Assembly (NCBI GenBank): GCA_902594825.1
Contig: CACJNO010000002.1
Span: 1 to 48,000 of the forward strand
Direction of reading: 5' to 3'
From: an uncultured Pelagibacteraceae bacterium
Lineage (GTDB): Bacteria > Pseudomonadota > Alphaproteobacteria > Pelagibacterales > Pelagibacteraceae
DNA length: 48,000 nucleotides
The notes beneath the pieces were generated by a model that was not told the origin of the DNA, made no database searches, and saw nothing but the letters and a program-made list of their open reading frames with translations. Below, in pieces: positions 8,413 through 16,627 of this stretch. The position numbers and the translations under genes are program-made. The first letter of the stretch is position 1. Each line of letters begins with the position of its first letter.

Positions 8413-8486
8413 GCCTTGGTGGTGAAATAGTATCACGTCGGTTTGTGGATCCGAAATCGTAGGGGCAGAACCTACCCAAGGTACCA
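8413..8486 (+). tRNA. tRNA-His (anticodon GTG), without encoded G-1
   Basis: A 74-base cloverleaf. Acceptor GCCTTGG/CCAAGGT (G1-U72 wobble), D stem GTGA/TCAC, anticodon loop TTGTGGA with GTG, T stem GTAGG/CCTAC, then A73 and CCA. The base before G1 (8412) is A, so the G-1 typical of histidine tRNAs is not encoded, and the discriminator is A rather than C. That combination is known from a subset of alphaproteobacteria. The anticodon stem has a T31-T39 mismatch and the T-loop is GGCAGAA, far from consensus. It lies four bases before the hisS start codon. Confidence 0.9.
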
Positions 8487-8490
8487 AAAA

Positions 8491-9885
8491 ATGAATAAAG
8501 AAAATAAATTAATTCCTGAGTTACCCTCGGGATTTGAAGATCGTTGGGGAAAAAAACTTCTTCTCAAAAAAAAGCTTTTAAAAGCTATTGAGAATAATTT
8601 TATAAAATTTGGAGCAGAAGCTATTGAGACCCCAACCTTTGAAATTAGAAAAAATATAGGATCTTTTCTTGCAGAAGATGACAGTAATCCTATGTCCGAT
8701 GTATTTTCATTTCGAGATGGAGATAAAAGTTTAACCGCTCGCTATGATCTTTCAAGCCCACTTGCAAGATTTTATGCTCAAAACAATCAAGAACTTCCAT
8801 CAACATTTAAGCGTTATCAAATTCAGAATGTTTTTAGAAATGAAAAAGCTGGAAATGGCAGGTATAGGGAGTTCCTGCAAGCAGATTTTGATATTATAGG
8901 TAATGTTAATCCTGCCCAAGCTAATGCTGAACTTTGTAATTTAATATCAAGTACATTATTAGAATGTGGATTAAACAAAAATCAGTTTACAATTAATGTA
9001 AGTAATAGAAAAATTATCCAAGGCTTAATTGATGAATTAAAAATTTCTGAAAAAAAACAAATTAAAGTTATCAGAGCAATCGATAAATTAGATAAGCCTG
9101 GATTTGGTTTAAAAGGAGTTGAAGATTTACTTAAAAAAGAACGAAAAGATCAAAGTGGCGCAATTACTAAGGGAGCTGATCTATCCGATGAACAAGCTGC
9201 ACAAATATTAAATTTCTTAAAAATAAAAGATTTAAAAGAATTAAAAGAAAACCTAAAAAATTCATTATCTCAAGAAGGAATTAGTGAGTTAGAAAATGTA
9301 TTTGAAGTACTAAGATATGGATCAAATTTAAATCAAGTTAAGACGAATTTTACGATAGTTAGAGGCTTGGCCTATTATTCTGATTTTATTGTAGAGACTA
9401 ATTTAAATTTCAAAGTCACCAATAACAAAGGTAAAGAAATACAGTTGGGGAGTATTTGTTCAGGAGGGGCGTACGCTAAACTCATTTCAAGGTTTAGAGG
9501 AGTTGATGTTCCCGGGACAGGAATTAGTTTTGGTGTAGATAGACTGTTATTTGCTTTAATGCAATTGGATCAAATTAAAATTGAAGATCAAAAACCAGTT
9601 TTAGTTTGTGTAATGGATGAAAAATATTTGAAAAATTATTATGAATTAGTTGATCAATTAAGAGGTAATAATATTAGTGCTGAAGTTTTTTTGAACACAA
9701 AAAAAAATCTAAGTAAACAGCTTGACTTAGCAAATAAACGTCAATTATCCGTTGCAATTATTTGTGGAGAAAATGAATTTAATGATAATACAATCACTAT
9801 AAAAAATCTTAAAGGCGTTAAAGGCGAAAATAATCAAACAATTCCAAAAGCAAATTTAATAGATGAAATCAAAAAACTTATCTGA
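8491..9885 (+). CDS. hisS: Histidyl-tRNA synthetase
   Basis: Charges tRNA-His with histidine (class II synthetase, 464 aa). Class II motifs are visible: ARYDLSSPLARF, the motif-2 region VFRNEKAGNGRYREFLQADFDIIG, and motif 3 GTGISFGVDRLL. The histidine-A loop reads RGLAYYSDF where most enzymes have GLDYY or GLEYY. The blocks RAIDKL and RKDQSGAITKGA match the alphaproteobacterial HisRS type that goes with tRNA-His lacking G-1. I chose the ATG at 8491; an upstream in-frame GTG at 8443 lies inside the tRNA. AAGG in the tRNA acceptor end (8478-8481) is the only SD-like sequence. Its last 23 bases overlap hisZ. Confidence 0.95.
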   Translation: MNKENKLIPELPSGFEDRWGKKLLLKKKLLKAIENNFIKFGAEAIETPTFEIRKNIGSFLAEDDSNPMSDVFSFRDGDKSLTARYDLSSPLARFYAQNNQELPSTFKRYQIQNVFRNEKAGNGRYREFLQADFDIIGNVNPAQANAELCNLISSTLLECGLNKNQFTINVSNRKIIQGLIDELKISEKKQIKVIRAIDKLDKPGFGLKGVEDLLKKERKDQSGAITKGADLSDEQAAQILNFLKIKDLKELKENLKNSLSQEGISELENVFEVLRYGSNLNQVKTNFTIVRGLAYYSDFIVETNLNFKVTNNKGKEIQLGSICSGGAYAKLISRFRGVDVPGTGISFGVDRLLFALMQLDQIKIEDQKPVLVCVMDEKYLKNYYELVDQLRGNNISAEVFLNTKKNLSKQLDLANKRQLSVAIICGENEFNDNTITIKNLKGVKGENNQTIPKANLIDEIKKLI

Positions 9886-10915
9886 CAAAATCCTCAGATC
9901 AGTAAAATCTGAAGGATTTAAGTATATTCAATTACCCTCAGTAATTGAAACAAATCATATTGTTCAACGATCTGGTGAAAGTTTTAGGAAATTTATCTTT
10001 TCGTTTACTGACCAGACAGGTAATGAATTATGTTTAAGACCCGATCTTACAATAGCTTCTTGCCTTAGATATTTAGAAAATAATTTGAAACGTAAAGAAA
10101 AAATATTTTATAGTGGTCAAGCATACAGGAAGTCCCAAAATAAAAAAAATTCAATTATTAGAGATCAAGTAGGTTTTGAAATTATAGGATCTCAAAATGA
10201 AAAAAATGATGATAAAGAGATCATAAATACTTCTTTAAAGTCTTTAAAAAATTTCAAATATTCATCTGGTACGATTACAATTGGTAATGTGGAAATTTTT
10301 AATCTTTTAATTTCTAAATTAGATATACCGAAAAGATGGAAATTAAGACTTTCAAGACATTTTTGGAGAGAAGATTATTTTAATGACTTATTAAAAAGAT
10401 TAGAAACAAATTCTGATGTAGACCCAACAATTGTCGAGGTTGATAAAAGGCGTTATCTAAAAATGTTGAAAGATGATCAATCATCTATTGTTGCAAATAG
10501 AACATTTAAAGAAATCTTAGAGAGATTTGATAAAAAGATTAAGGATCCAAGGAGAGCTAGTAAGGGAAGAAATATTTCAAAAGCTATTAAGGAATTTTTA
10601 AGTATTAAATGTCCAATAAACAAAGCTGCTTATGAACTGAATAAATTTTTTAAAAAAAATAAAATTAATCTAATTGTCGATCAAAAATATTTCCCTATCT
10701 CAAAAAATAAGTTATCTAAACTAAATGTAGTTTTCTCAACAGCCTTCGGTAGACAATTAGAATATTATACAGGAATGGTCTTTAAAATAGATATTAAATC
10801 TAAGTCAAAAATTGTTAATTGTTGTAATGGAGGACGTTATGATAAATTGATTTCTGATCTTGGTTCAAAAAAACAAACGCCAGCTGTTGGAGCTGCTTTC
10901 AATCTTAATTATTAA
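9863..10915 (+). CDS. hisZ: ATP phosphoribosyltransferase regulatory subunit HisZ
   Basis: A HisRS-like protein (350 aa) that has no aminoacylation role but forms the hetero-octamer with short HisG and gives it activity and histidine feedback. It shows the class II core SFTDQTGNELCLRPDLTIASCLRYL, YSGQAYRKSQ and the late GRQLEYYTGMVFKI and CCNGGRYDKLISDLG segments. It starts within the end of hisS in another frame and is followed by hisG after two bases. The neighbouring short HisG requires such a partner, which supports the call over a second HisRS. Confidence 0.9.
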   Translation: MKSKNLSDKILRSVKSEGFKYIQLPSVIETNHIVQRSGESFRKFIFSFTDQTGNELCLRPDLTIASCLRYLENNLKRKEKIFYSGQAYRKSQNKKNSIIRDQVGFEIIGSQNEKNDDKEIINTSLKSLKNFKYSSGTITIGNVEIFNLLISKLDIPKRWKLRLSRHFWREDYFNDLLKRLETNSDVDPTIVEVDKRRYLKMLKDDQSSIVANRTFKEILERFDKKIKDPRRASKGRNISKAIKEFLSIKCPINKAAYELNKFFKKNKINLIVDQKYFPISKNKLSKLNVVFSTAFGRQLEYYTGMVFKIDIKSKSKIVNCCNGGRYDKLISDLGSKKQTPAVGAAFNLNY

Positions 10916-10917
10916 TT

Positions 10918-11604
10918 ATGAAGAATTTTATTAATATAGGAATACCAAGTAAAGGACGATTAAGAAAAGATGTTTTAAAAATTTTTAATAAAAGAAAATT
11001 AAAACTTATTTCTGAAAGAGGAGAAAGGGATTTAATTGGATCAATTAAGAATAAACAAAATATAAAAATTCTTTATTTACATGCACGAGAGATTATCGAG
11101 AGATTAGGGGATGGGTCTTTAGATGTTGGATTTTCAGGTTTAGATTTACTTAAAGAAAGTGAAATTAATGTACAAAATAAGATTAATGTAATTAAAAAAT
11201 TTGATTTTGGAAAAGCTAATTTAGTAGTGGCTATACCAGATCCATGGATAGATGTTCAAACGATCGCTGACCTCGAGGAAATTGCCTTTGAATTTAGAGA
11301 TAATAAGAAAAAAAGATTAAGAGTTGCAACTAAATATCCAAATTTAACTAGAGACTTTTTATTTTCAAAAGGGGTAACACAATTTAAGTTAATAGATAGT
11401 TTAGGAGCTACAGAATCTTACCCTTTCACTGGCTCAGCTGAAATAATTACCGATATAACATCTACAGGCGAAACTCTCAAAGCAAACAATTTGCGTATCT
11501 TAAAAGATGGAGAAATTTTGAGATCTCAGGCTTGTATCTTCACCTCAAAAAAGAATAGTAAGAAAAAAGGATTAAAAAATTTAATAGGATTACTTTCCAA
11601 GTAA
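10918..11604 (+). CDS. hisG: ATP phosphoribosyltransferase catalytic subunit, short form
   Basis: Joins ATP and PRPP, the first step of histidine synthesis. At 228 residues it lacks the C-terminal regulatory domain of long HisG and so depends on HisZ encoded just upstream. The motifs INIGIPSKGRLR at the start, DVGFSGLDLL, LRVATKYPNLTRDFLFSKG and the PRPP-binding ITDITSTGETLKANNL are all intact. A small minus-strand frame overlaps its last 15 bases. Confidence 0.93.
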   Translation: MKNFINIGIPSKGRLRKDVLKIFNKRKLKLISERGERDLIGSIKNKQNIKILYLHAREIIERLGDGSLDVGFSGLDLLKESEINVQNKINVIKKFDFGKANLVVAIPDPWIDVQTIADLEEIAFEFRDNKKKRLRVATKYPNLTRDFLFSKGVTQFKLIDSLGATESYPFTGSAEIITDITSTGETLKANNLRILKDGEILRSQACIFTSKKNSKKKGLKNLIGLLSK

Positions 11605-11715
11605 TTTATCTTTAAAATAAATAAGAATAATTTTAATAATATCTAAATTTCTTATTATTGCATAGAGGCCAATTAAAACTAATAAGATTAATATTATTAA
11701 AAAATATATGTTCAT
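11590..11715 (-). CDS. Possible 41-residue single-helix membrane protein
   Basis: Read from the minus strand, ATG at 11715-11713 to TAA at 11592-11590. The sequence MNIYFLIILILLVLIGLYAII is an almost pure membrane helix followed by RNLDIIKIILIYFKDKLLGK. The arrangement of helix, GLYAII and a charged turn resembles the first helix of NuoK/MnhC-type subunits, but it is too short to be one. There is no Shine-Dalgarno sequence. It overlaps the 3' end of hisG by 15 bases, as other convergent genes here do. It may be real or an AT-rich chance frame. Confidence 0.35.
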   Translation of the reverse strand: MNIYFLIILILLVLIGLYAIIRNLDIIKIILIYFKDKLLGK

Positions 11716-11780
11716 TATTAATTATTAATAAAAGAAAATATAAATTGAAATATAAAAATAGGAGTATAACGTAGAGAATC

Positions 11781-12836
11781 ATGGAGATAATTATAGTAGG
11801 ATTAATATTAGTTGTTTTATTAGTAAATTTAGCTTTGTTTTCAAAGTTCAAAAAAAAGCCTAATGAGGATGATAACAAAGATCAAGAAGTCCTTAAAATT
11901 AAGAATGACATCGATAGTCTTAAAAATTCGTTAGGTGAGTCATTCAATAGTATGAGCAAAGAGGTTGCGAAAGATATGACTGCTGCTTTGACTAAAGTGG
12001 ATGAAAAAGTTGGAAATTTCAATCAACAAGTTCAACTGCTAAATCAAAGCCAAGAGGGGATTACTAAAATTTTAGCCGGAGTTAAAAAATATGGAACTTT
12101 AGCAGAGTATTCTTTGGGAGCTCTTATGAAAGATTTACTACCTACATCTCAATTTATGACTAATGTAAAGATGAAGGAAGATACGAGTGAAAATGTTGAA
12201 TTTGCAATTAAACTTCAAGGAGATGTTTTAGTACCAGTAGATTCACATTTTCCCGCTGAAAAGTTTAAAGCTATAACAGATGCTCATGAAGTGGATGATA
12301 AAAAAGCAGCAGCGGACGCTAGAAATAAATTAGCGAGCGCATTTAAAACAAAAGCAAAAAGCGTAAATGAAAAATATATTGTTCCACCAAAGACCACTGA
12401 TTTTGCAATTGTTTATGCACCAACTGAAAGTCTTTATAAAGAATTAACAGAGTATCAAGATCCTAGTACAAAGGAATTACTAACCCAAGAATTAATGAAG
12501 AAGTATAAGATTGTAATTTGTGGTCCTAATACTCTATCAGCCTATTTGCAATCTTTACATATGGGTTTTCAATCATTGAAAGTGCAAAAAGGAGCTACAG
12601 AGATATATAATCACTTAAAAACAATCACTACTAGATTTGGTAAGCATTTTGATAACATTATTGTGCTTAGAAAAAAATTAGAGGAAGCTATGAGTGTGGT
12701 TGATAAGTTTGGTACTGATGCAAGATCAATAAGTAGAACTCTAGAAAATATCAAAGATCCCGAACAGGTTGAGAAAGCTGTCCAAACAGAAAATGTAGAA
12801 AAATTTGTCGAAAGAAATAAACAAGTTAAAAATTAA
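11781..12836 (+). CDS. RmuC-family protein (divergent)
   Basis: RmuC proteins are predicted PD-(D/E)XK-type nucleases linked to limiting recombination at inverted repeats. This 351-residue protein has an N-terminal membrane helix (about 3-20), a coiled-coil region (about 35-95) and the RmuC domain: GTLAEYSLGALMKDLLP, VLVPVDSHFPAEKF, PPKTTDFAIVYAPTESLY, KKYKIVICGPNTLSAYLQSL. The family DSK motif reads DSH (154-156), so the presumed catalytic Lys is His, and the usual WGE block is LAE. It is also shorter than E. coli RmuC. It precedes two more nuclease genes. AGGAG at 11760-11764 is 16 bases before the ATG. Confidence 0.8.
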   Translation: MEIIIVGLILVVLLVNLALFSKFKKKPNEDDNKDQEVLKIKNDIDSLKNSLGESFNSMSKEVAKDMTAALTKVDEKVGNFNQQVQLLNQSQEGITKILAGVKKYGTLAEYSLGALMKDLLPTSQFMTNVKMKEDTSENVEFAIKLQGDVLVPVDSHFPAEKFKAITDAHEVDDKKAAADARNKLASAFKTKAKSVNEKYIVPPKTTDFAIVYAPTESLYKELTEYQDPSTKELLTQELMKKYKIVICGPNTLSAYLQSLHMGFQSLKVQKGATEIYNHLKTITTRFGKHFDNIIVLRKKLEEAMSVVDKFGTDARSISRTLENIKDPEQVEKAVQTENVEKFVERNKQVKN

Positions 12837-12873
12837 TTTCTTTTTTTCAAAAATACAGATTATAAGAAATCAC

Positions 12874-13560
12874 ATGCGTTGGAATAAGAAATACAATTAT
12901 CCTACATCATCACGAGCTACTGAAAATGGAGTAAGAAGGTATGTTTTAGGAGAAACAAAATTACCAAGTGTGACTTCAATACTTGATGCAACTAAGTCTG
13001 AGGAAGATAAAGCAGCTTTAGCAAATTGGCGAGAAAGAACTGGTTATAAAGAAGCTGAAGCGATTACAAAAGCTGCCAGCAGCAGAGGATCACAAATGCA
13101 TAGTTATTTGGAGTCTTATATTTTAGGAAGAGAAAATTTAAGTTTTTTTGAAGATAATGAACAATATAAAAAGATGGCAAAGGAAATCATTGATAAGGGG
13201 CTAACAAATAGATTAGAGGAAGTTTATGGTGTTGAGTGCACAATGGTGTACCCAATGAAGTACGCAGGCACTGCTGACTGTGTTGGATTGTACGAGGGAA
13301 AAGAAACAATAATTGATTTCAAGCAATCCAATAAACCAAAAAAAGCTGAATACATAGACTCTTGGTTTTTACAAACTGCTGCTTATTCTTTAGCTCATAA
13401 TGTTGCTCATAATTCTAATATCTCAGCTTGTGTTATTCTTGTTTGCACAGTAGATAATTTATTTCAAGAGTTTAAAATTCAAGGACCTGAGTTGGTAACT
13501 TATCAAAACTTATTTCTTGGAAGACTTAAAAAATTTAATGAACACACAAATATTGGTTAA
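12874..13560 (+). CDS. PD-(D/E)XK exonuclease, MGME1-like
   Basis: A 228-residue protein with LPSVTSILDATKSEEDKAAL and WRERTGYKEAEAITKAASSRG, then the nuclease core AGTADCVGLYEGKE followed by TIIDFKQSNKPKK (Asp, Asp-x-Lys). This arrangement resembles the mitochondrial genome maintenance exonuclease 1 group and related phage RecB-like exonucleases that act on single-stranded DNA ends. The relation is judged by motif pattern, not by a search. I chose the ATG at 12874; the frame extends upstream to a TTG at 12805 inside rmuC, which would force a 32-base overlap. It lies between the RmuC-like and exonuclease I genes, eight bases before the latter. Confidence 0.65.
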   Translation: MRWNKKYNYPTSSRATENGVRRYVLGETKLPSVTSILDATKSEEDKAALANWRERTGYKEAEAITKAASSRGSQMHSYLESYILGRENLSFFEDNEQYKKMAKEIIDKGLTNRLEEVYGVECTMVYPMKYAGTADCVGLYEGKETIIDFKQSNKPKKAEYIDSWFLQTAAYSLAHNVAHNSNISACVILVCTVDNLFQEFKIQGPELVTYQNLFLGRLKKFNEHTNIG

Positions 13561-13567
13561 ATAAAAA

Positions 13568-15004
13568 ATGGAAAAAATAGTAATCTACGATACAGAAACA
13601 ACCAATAGTACTATTTGGGGATCAATAATTGAGGTAGGGGCAGTTGTAGTTGACAAAAATTTAAAAGAAATTGGTAAATTAAATATAAGAGGTAGAATGC
13701 CTGAAGGTGAGGTTCCAAGCGCTAAGGCACTACTTGTTAATTCAACAAGTATTAATTTATTAACAAAAGGTAATTATTCACATTATGATTTTTTGGGTGC
13801 TGTCGAGAATTTTTTCGTAAAATGTGCTCCAGCAATGTTCATCGGTTGGTCAAATTTAAATTTTGATAGAAGAATGTTTCATTTTAATTTTTTTAAGGGA
13901 AACAGATACCCATATGCTACTCACTCATCACCTAATCAAGAACATGATGGTTTACATATTGCGAGAGCGGCTCAAACTTTAAATCCTGATACTTTGAAAA
14001 CTGAATTAACCGATGCTGGAAATCCAAGTTTAGCTTTAGAAGCATTAGCTAGAATGCAAGGTTTTGATACCTCTCAACAACACACAGCTTACCATGATGC
14101 ATATACTGCTTTAAAGGTACTTAGAATAATAAAAGATAAACATAAAGAAAATTGGGAAAAATTTTTGAAAACATCAACAAAATCTAGTGTAGAAACGCTT
14201 TTAACTAATGAGGGGATTTACTCGATTTTTGAAAACGTAAAGGGAAGAAATATGATGTATCTTACTTGTACTTTACATCCAAAACATGCATTTCATCCTT
14301 CATATGCATCGTGGGGTTATCTTTGGGATTTAAGAAGAGATCCTGAACCATTTTTGAATCTATCAGTTGATCAACTTCGAGATACATTGAAAAAATTTTC
14401 TCCAAAGTGTCTAAGGGTATGTAAAACCAATAAAGCCCCAGTTGTTTTGGATAAACAGTTTGCTTTAAAACAAAAGCCATATTCAGATTTAGATTTAGAG
14501 ACAATTAAAAAGAGGGCTTATCTAGTAAGAAATAATGAAAATTTTTGTAAAAATATTCAAACTATTCATAGAGAAGCAGCAGAGGAAAAAGAACAAACTA
14601 AAACCCAAGAAGATTTATTACCAGAGGAAACTTTATATGAAAAATTTATACCTAATAAAGATACTGCTTTATTCAAAACTTGGCATAGTTCTTCATGGGA
14701 GGACAAGTTGAGATTGTTAGATAAGTTTCAAGATAAAAGGTGTAGTTGGTTTGGCCAAAAGATTATTTACCAAGAAGCACCACAAATTTTACCACCAGAT
14801 TTATATAAAAATATTAAAAGTGAAATTGCGAGAAGAATTTTAAGTAAAAACAAAGAAAAATGGCAAACAGTAAATATGGCTTATACTGAAATTGATTATT
14901 TAAGAGACCAAGCCTCAAACAATGATGATGAGGAAGAACTTAAAAAGCTAGATGAAATTAATCAATTTATAATGTCAATTGAAAAAAAATATGAAATAGC
15001 ATAG
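13568..15004 (+). CDS. sbcB: Exonuclease I (single-strand 3'-5' exodeoxyribonuclease)
   Basis: A 478-residue DnaQ-fold exonuclease with ExoI-type C-terminal regions. Metal ligands are in place: IVIYDTETT (Asp8, Glu10), GWSNLNFDRRMF (Asp99) and HTAYHDAYTAL (His171, Asp176; HxAxxD). The middle and C-terminal parts, with YLWDLRRDPEPFLNLSVDQL and YLVRNNENFCKNIQ, match the ExoI SH3-like and C-terminal helical domains that hold single-stranded DNA. ExoI degrades ssDNA 3' to 5' in mismatch repair and recombination. It forms a compact cluster with the two nuclease-like genes upstream and is followed by a thioredoxin gene after 34 bases. Confidence 0.88.
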   Translation: MEKIVIYDTETTNSTIWGSIIEVGAVVVDKNLKEIGKLNIRGRMPEGEVPSAKALLVNSTSINLLTKGNYSHYDFLGAVENFFVKCAPAMFIGWSNLNFDRRMFHFNFFKGNRYPYATHSSPNQEHDGLHIARAAQTLNPDTLKTELTDAGNPSLALEALARMQGFDTSQQHTAYHDAYTALKVLRIIKDKHKENWEKFLKTSTKSSVETLLTNEGIYSIFENVKGRNMMYLTCTLHPKHAFHPSYASWGYLWDLRRDPEPFLNLSVDQLRDTLKKFSPKCLRVCKTNKAPVVLDKQFALKQKPYSDLDLETIKKRAYLVRNNENFCKNIQTIHREAAEEKEQTKTQEDLLPEETLYEKFIPNKDTALFKTWHSSSWEDKLRLLDKFQDKRCSWFGQKIIYQEAPQILPPDLYKNIKSEIARRILSKNKEKWQTVNMAYTEIDYLRDQASNNDDEEELKKLDEINQFIMSIEKKYEIA

Positions 15005-15038
15005 TTGACTTTGATAAAAATAATTATAGATAGTATAT

Positions 15039-15356
15039 ATGCTTACAGATTTTAAAGATGAAGATTTTGATAATAAAATTAAGAATGAGGATGTTTCAGT
15101 AATTCAATTTTCAGCTGCTTGGTGTGGTCCTTGCAAATCTTTAAAACCAATAATGGATAAACTTGCTGATGAGTATAAAGGAAAAGCAGGTTTTTATTAT
15201 GCAGATATTGAGGATGGTGGAATAAACACAGGCAGTGCTGCAGGTATAAGAGGTGTGCCAACAGTTATAATTTACAAAAAAGGTGTTGAAGTTGATAGAA
15301 AAGTAGGCGGAGTTCCTGAAAGTAATATGAAGGAATTTTTGGAAAAAAATATTTAA
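15039..15356 (+). CDS. Thioredoxin
   Basis: A 105-residue single-domain thioredoxin for cytoplasmic disulfide reduction. The active site AAWCGPCKSLKP (Cys29, Cys32) and the cis-proline loop RGVPTVIIYKKG are canonical; there is no signal peptide. TTGACT at 15005-15010 and TAGATA-like bases just before the ATG suggest its own promoter with a very short leader. The stop overlaps the convergent folC stop by four bases. Whether it is trxA or a second thioredoxin cannot be told from the window. Confidence 0.92.
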   Translation: MLTDFKDEDFDNKIKNEDVSVIQFSAAWCGPCKSLKPIMDKLADEYKGKAGFYYADIEDGGINTGSAAGIRGVPTVIIYKKGVEVDRKVGGVPESNMKEFLEKNI

Positions 15357-16627
15357 TTTAAGTTTAAAAATTCTCCACTTAAATACAAAGAGCCAGTGAT
15401 TATAATCAGGTCATTTTCTTTTAAAGTTAATGATTTAATGGCTTCTTGAATACTTTTTTTGTACTTAGCATTAGATATATTTTTAAATTTTTCTTTTAAT
15501 TCTTTTCCACTTATAGCATTAGGCTGATTGGGTATATCAATAGTTGTTAAAGACGAAATATCTTTAAAATAAGATATGTATTTCTCATGATCTTTATTTT
15601 TCATCATACCTATGATTAGATGTTTATTACAATCTAAGGTCTGAAGATACTCATTTAAAACTCTAGATCCATCTTCATTATGACTTCCATCCAGTAATAA
15701 TCGATTGTCTTTAACAAGAGCTTTAATTTTTCCAGACTTTATTTCTTGTAATCTGGCAATACTCTCAATTTTTGTTATTCCATTTTTTATATCATTATTT
15801 TTTATACCCATGTTTAGCTGTCTTAAAGTTGCAATCGCTGTTGAAATATTCTCTAATTGAAACTGTCCAAGAATATTCGGTAATGGAAGTTTTAACCCAC
15901 CAAATTTATCTTCATAATAAAAGAAAGAATTTTCTCCACATGAATAACTAAAATTCTCATTAAAAAATAATTTTTCAGATGAATTTTTTAAGATTGTTTT
16001 CTTAATACACTCGATGGTTTCTTTAGAATTTTGTTTTGATACAATTATATTTGAATTTAAAAGAGCTGATGTCTTCTCAAATATAATTTTTTCAATTGTT
16101 CGTTGGCCTTTTGGTAGCCAATCAAGATGGTCTTTACTTATTGAACATATAATACTAGCTAAATTACTTTTAAAGATATTTGTTGCATCAAATCGATGGA
16201 ATAAGCCAGCTTCAATTAAATTAATATTTTCTGAATATTGTGCTGCTTTAAATAAATAACTTGCTGTTAATATCTCAAAAAATGTAATTGGATGGTTATT
16301 GTTAATTTTTTCAACTTCCTCTAAAAGATCAGCTAATTCGTCATCATTTAATTTTTTGTTATCAAATATAAATCTCTCATTAATTTTTTGAATATGCGGA
16401 CTTGTATAAATATTACATTTAATTTTTGCCTCTTTCAAAATTGAAAAAATTGCATTTATAGTAGATTGTTTACCATTAGTTCCAACAATATTGATTGCTT
16501 GAATTTTATCTTGAGGATTTCCTAATTTTTTACAAAGAATTTTAATACGATCTAAACTTAGATCTATTTCTTTAGGATGCAGCTTTTGTAAGCGATTGAT
16601 TATTTTCTGAAGTTTCATTTTCTTCAA
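15353..16627 (-). CDS. folC: Folylpolyglutamate synthase / dihydrofolate synthase
   Basis: Adds glutamate to dihydropteroate and to folates using ATP (424 aa, Mur-ligase fold). The P-loop region is INIVGTNGKQST (about 46-56), where nearly all FolC have GTNGKGS, so Gly to Gln after the Lys is unusual. Other blocks are normal: TSPHIQKINERF, ISKDHLDWLP and LLLDGSHNEDGSRVL. The gene ends the long minus-strand run after trpA and accD and overlaps the accD 3' end by up to 56 bases; Met4 (16618) is an alternative start. The convergent thioredoxin stop overlaps by four bases. Confidence 0.9.
   Translation of the reverse strand: MKKMKLQKIINRLQKLHPKEIDLSLDRIKILCKKLGNPQDKIQAINIVGTNGKQSTINAIFSILKEAKIKCNIYTSPHIQKINERFIFDNKKLNDDELADLLEEVEKINNNHPITFFEILTASYLFKAAQYSENINLIEAGLFHRFDATNIFKSNLASIICSISKDHLDWLPKGQRTIEKIIFEKTSALLNSNIIVSKQNSKETIECIKKTILKNSSEKLFFNENFSYSCGENSFFYYEDKFGGLKLPLPNILGQFQLENISTAIATLRQLNMGIKNNDIKNGITKIESIARLQEIKSGKIKALVKDNRLLLDGSHNEDGSRVLNEYLQTLDCNKHLIIGMMKNKDHEKYISYFKDISSLTTIDIPNQPNAISGKELKEKFKNISNAKYKKSIQEAIKSLTLKENDLIIITGSLYLSGEFLNLN

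Noticed and set aside
8285-8479. A 64-residue minus-strand frame across the csp-hisS gap
   Set aside because: It begins inside tRNA-His and shows no family resemblance or ribosome-binding site.
8443-8490. An upstream GTG start that would lengthen HisRS by 16 residues
   Set aside because: The GTG is within the tRNA-His anticodon region; the ATG at 8491 gives the normal HisRS N-terminus.
11633-11878. An 81-residue minus-strand frame over the rmuC start
   Set aside because: It overlaps the coding start of rmuC and reads as an AT-rich shadow; the 41-residue frame in another phase looks better.
12805-12873. Upstream TTG start for the MGME1-like exonuclease
   Set aside because: It lies inside rmuC and adds a Lys/Phe-rich stretch without family resemblance; the ATG at 12874 is preferred.
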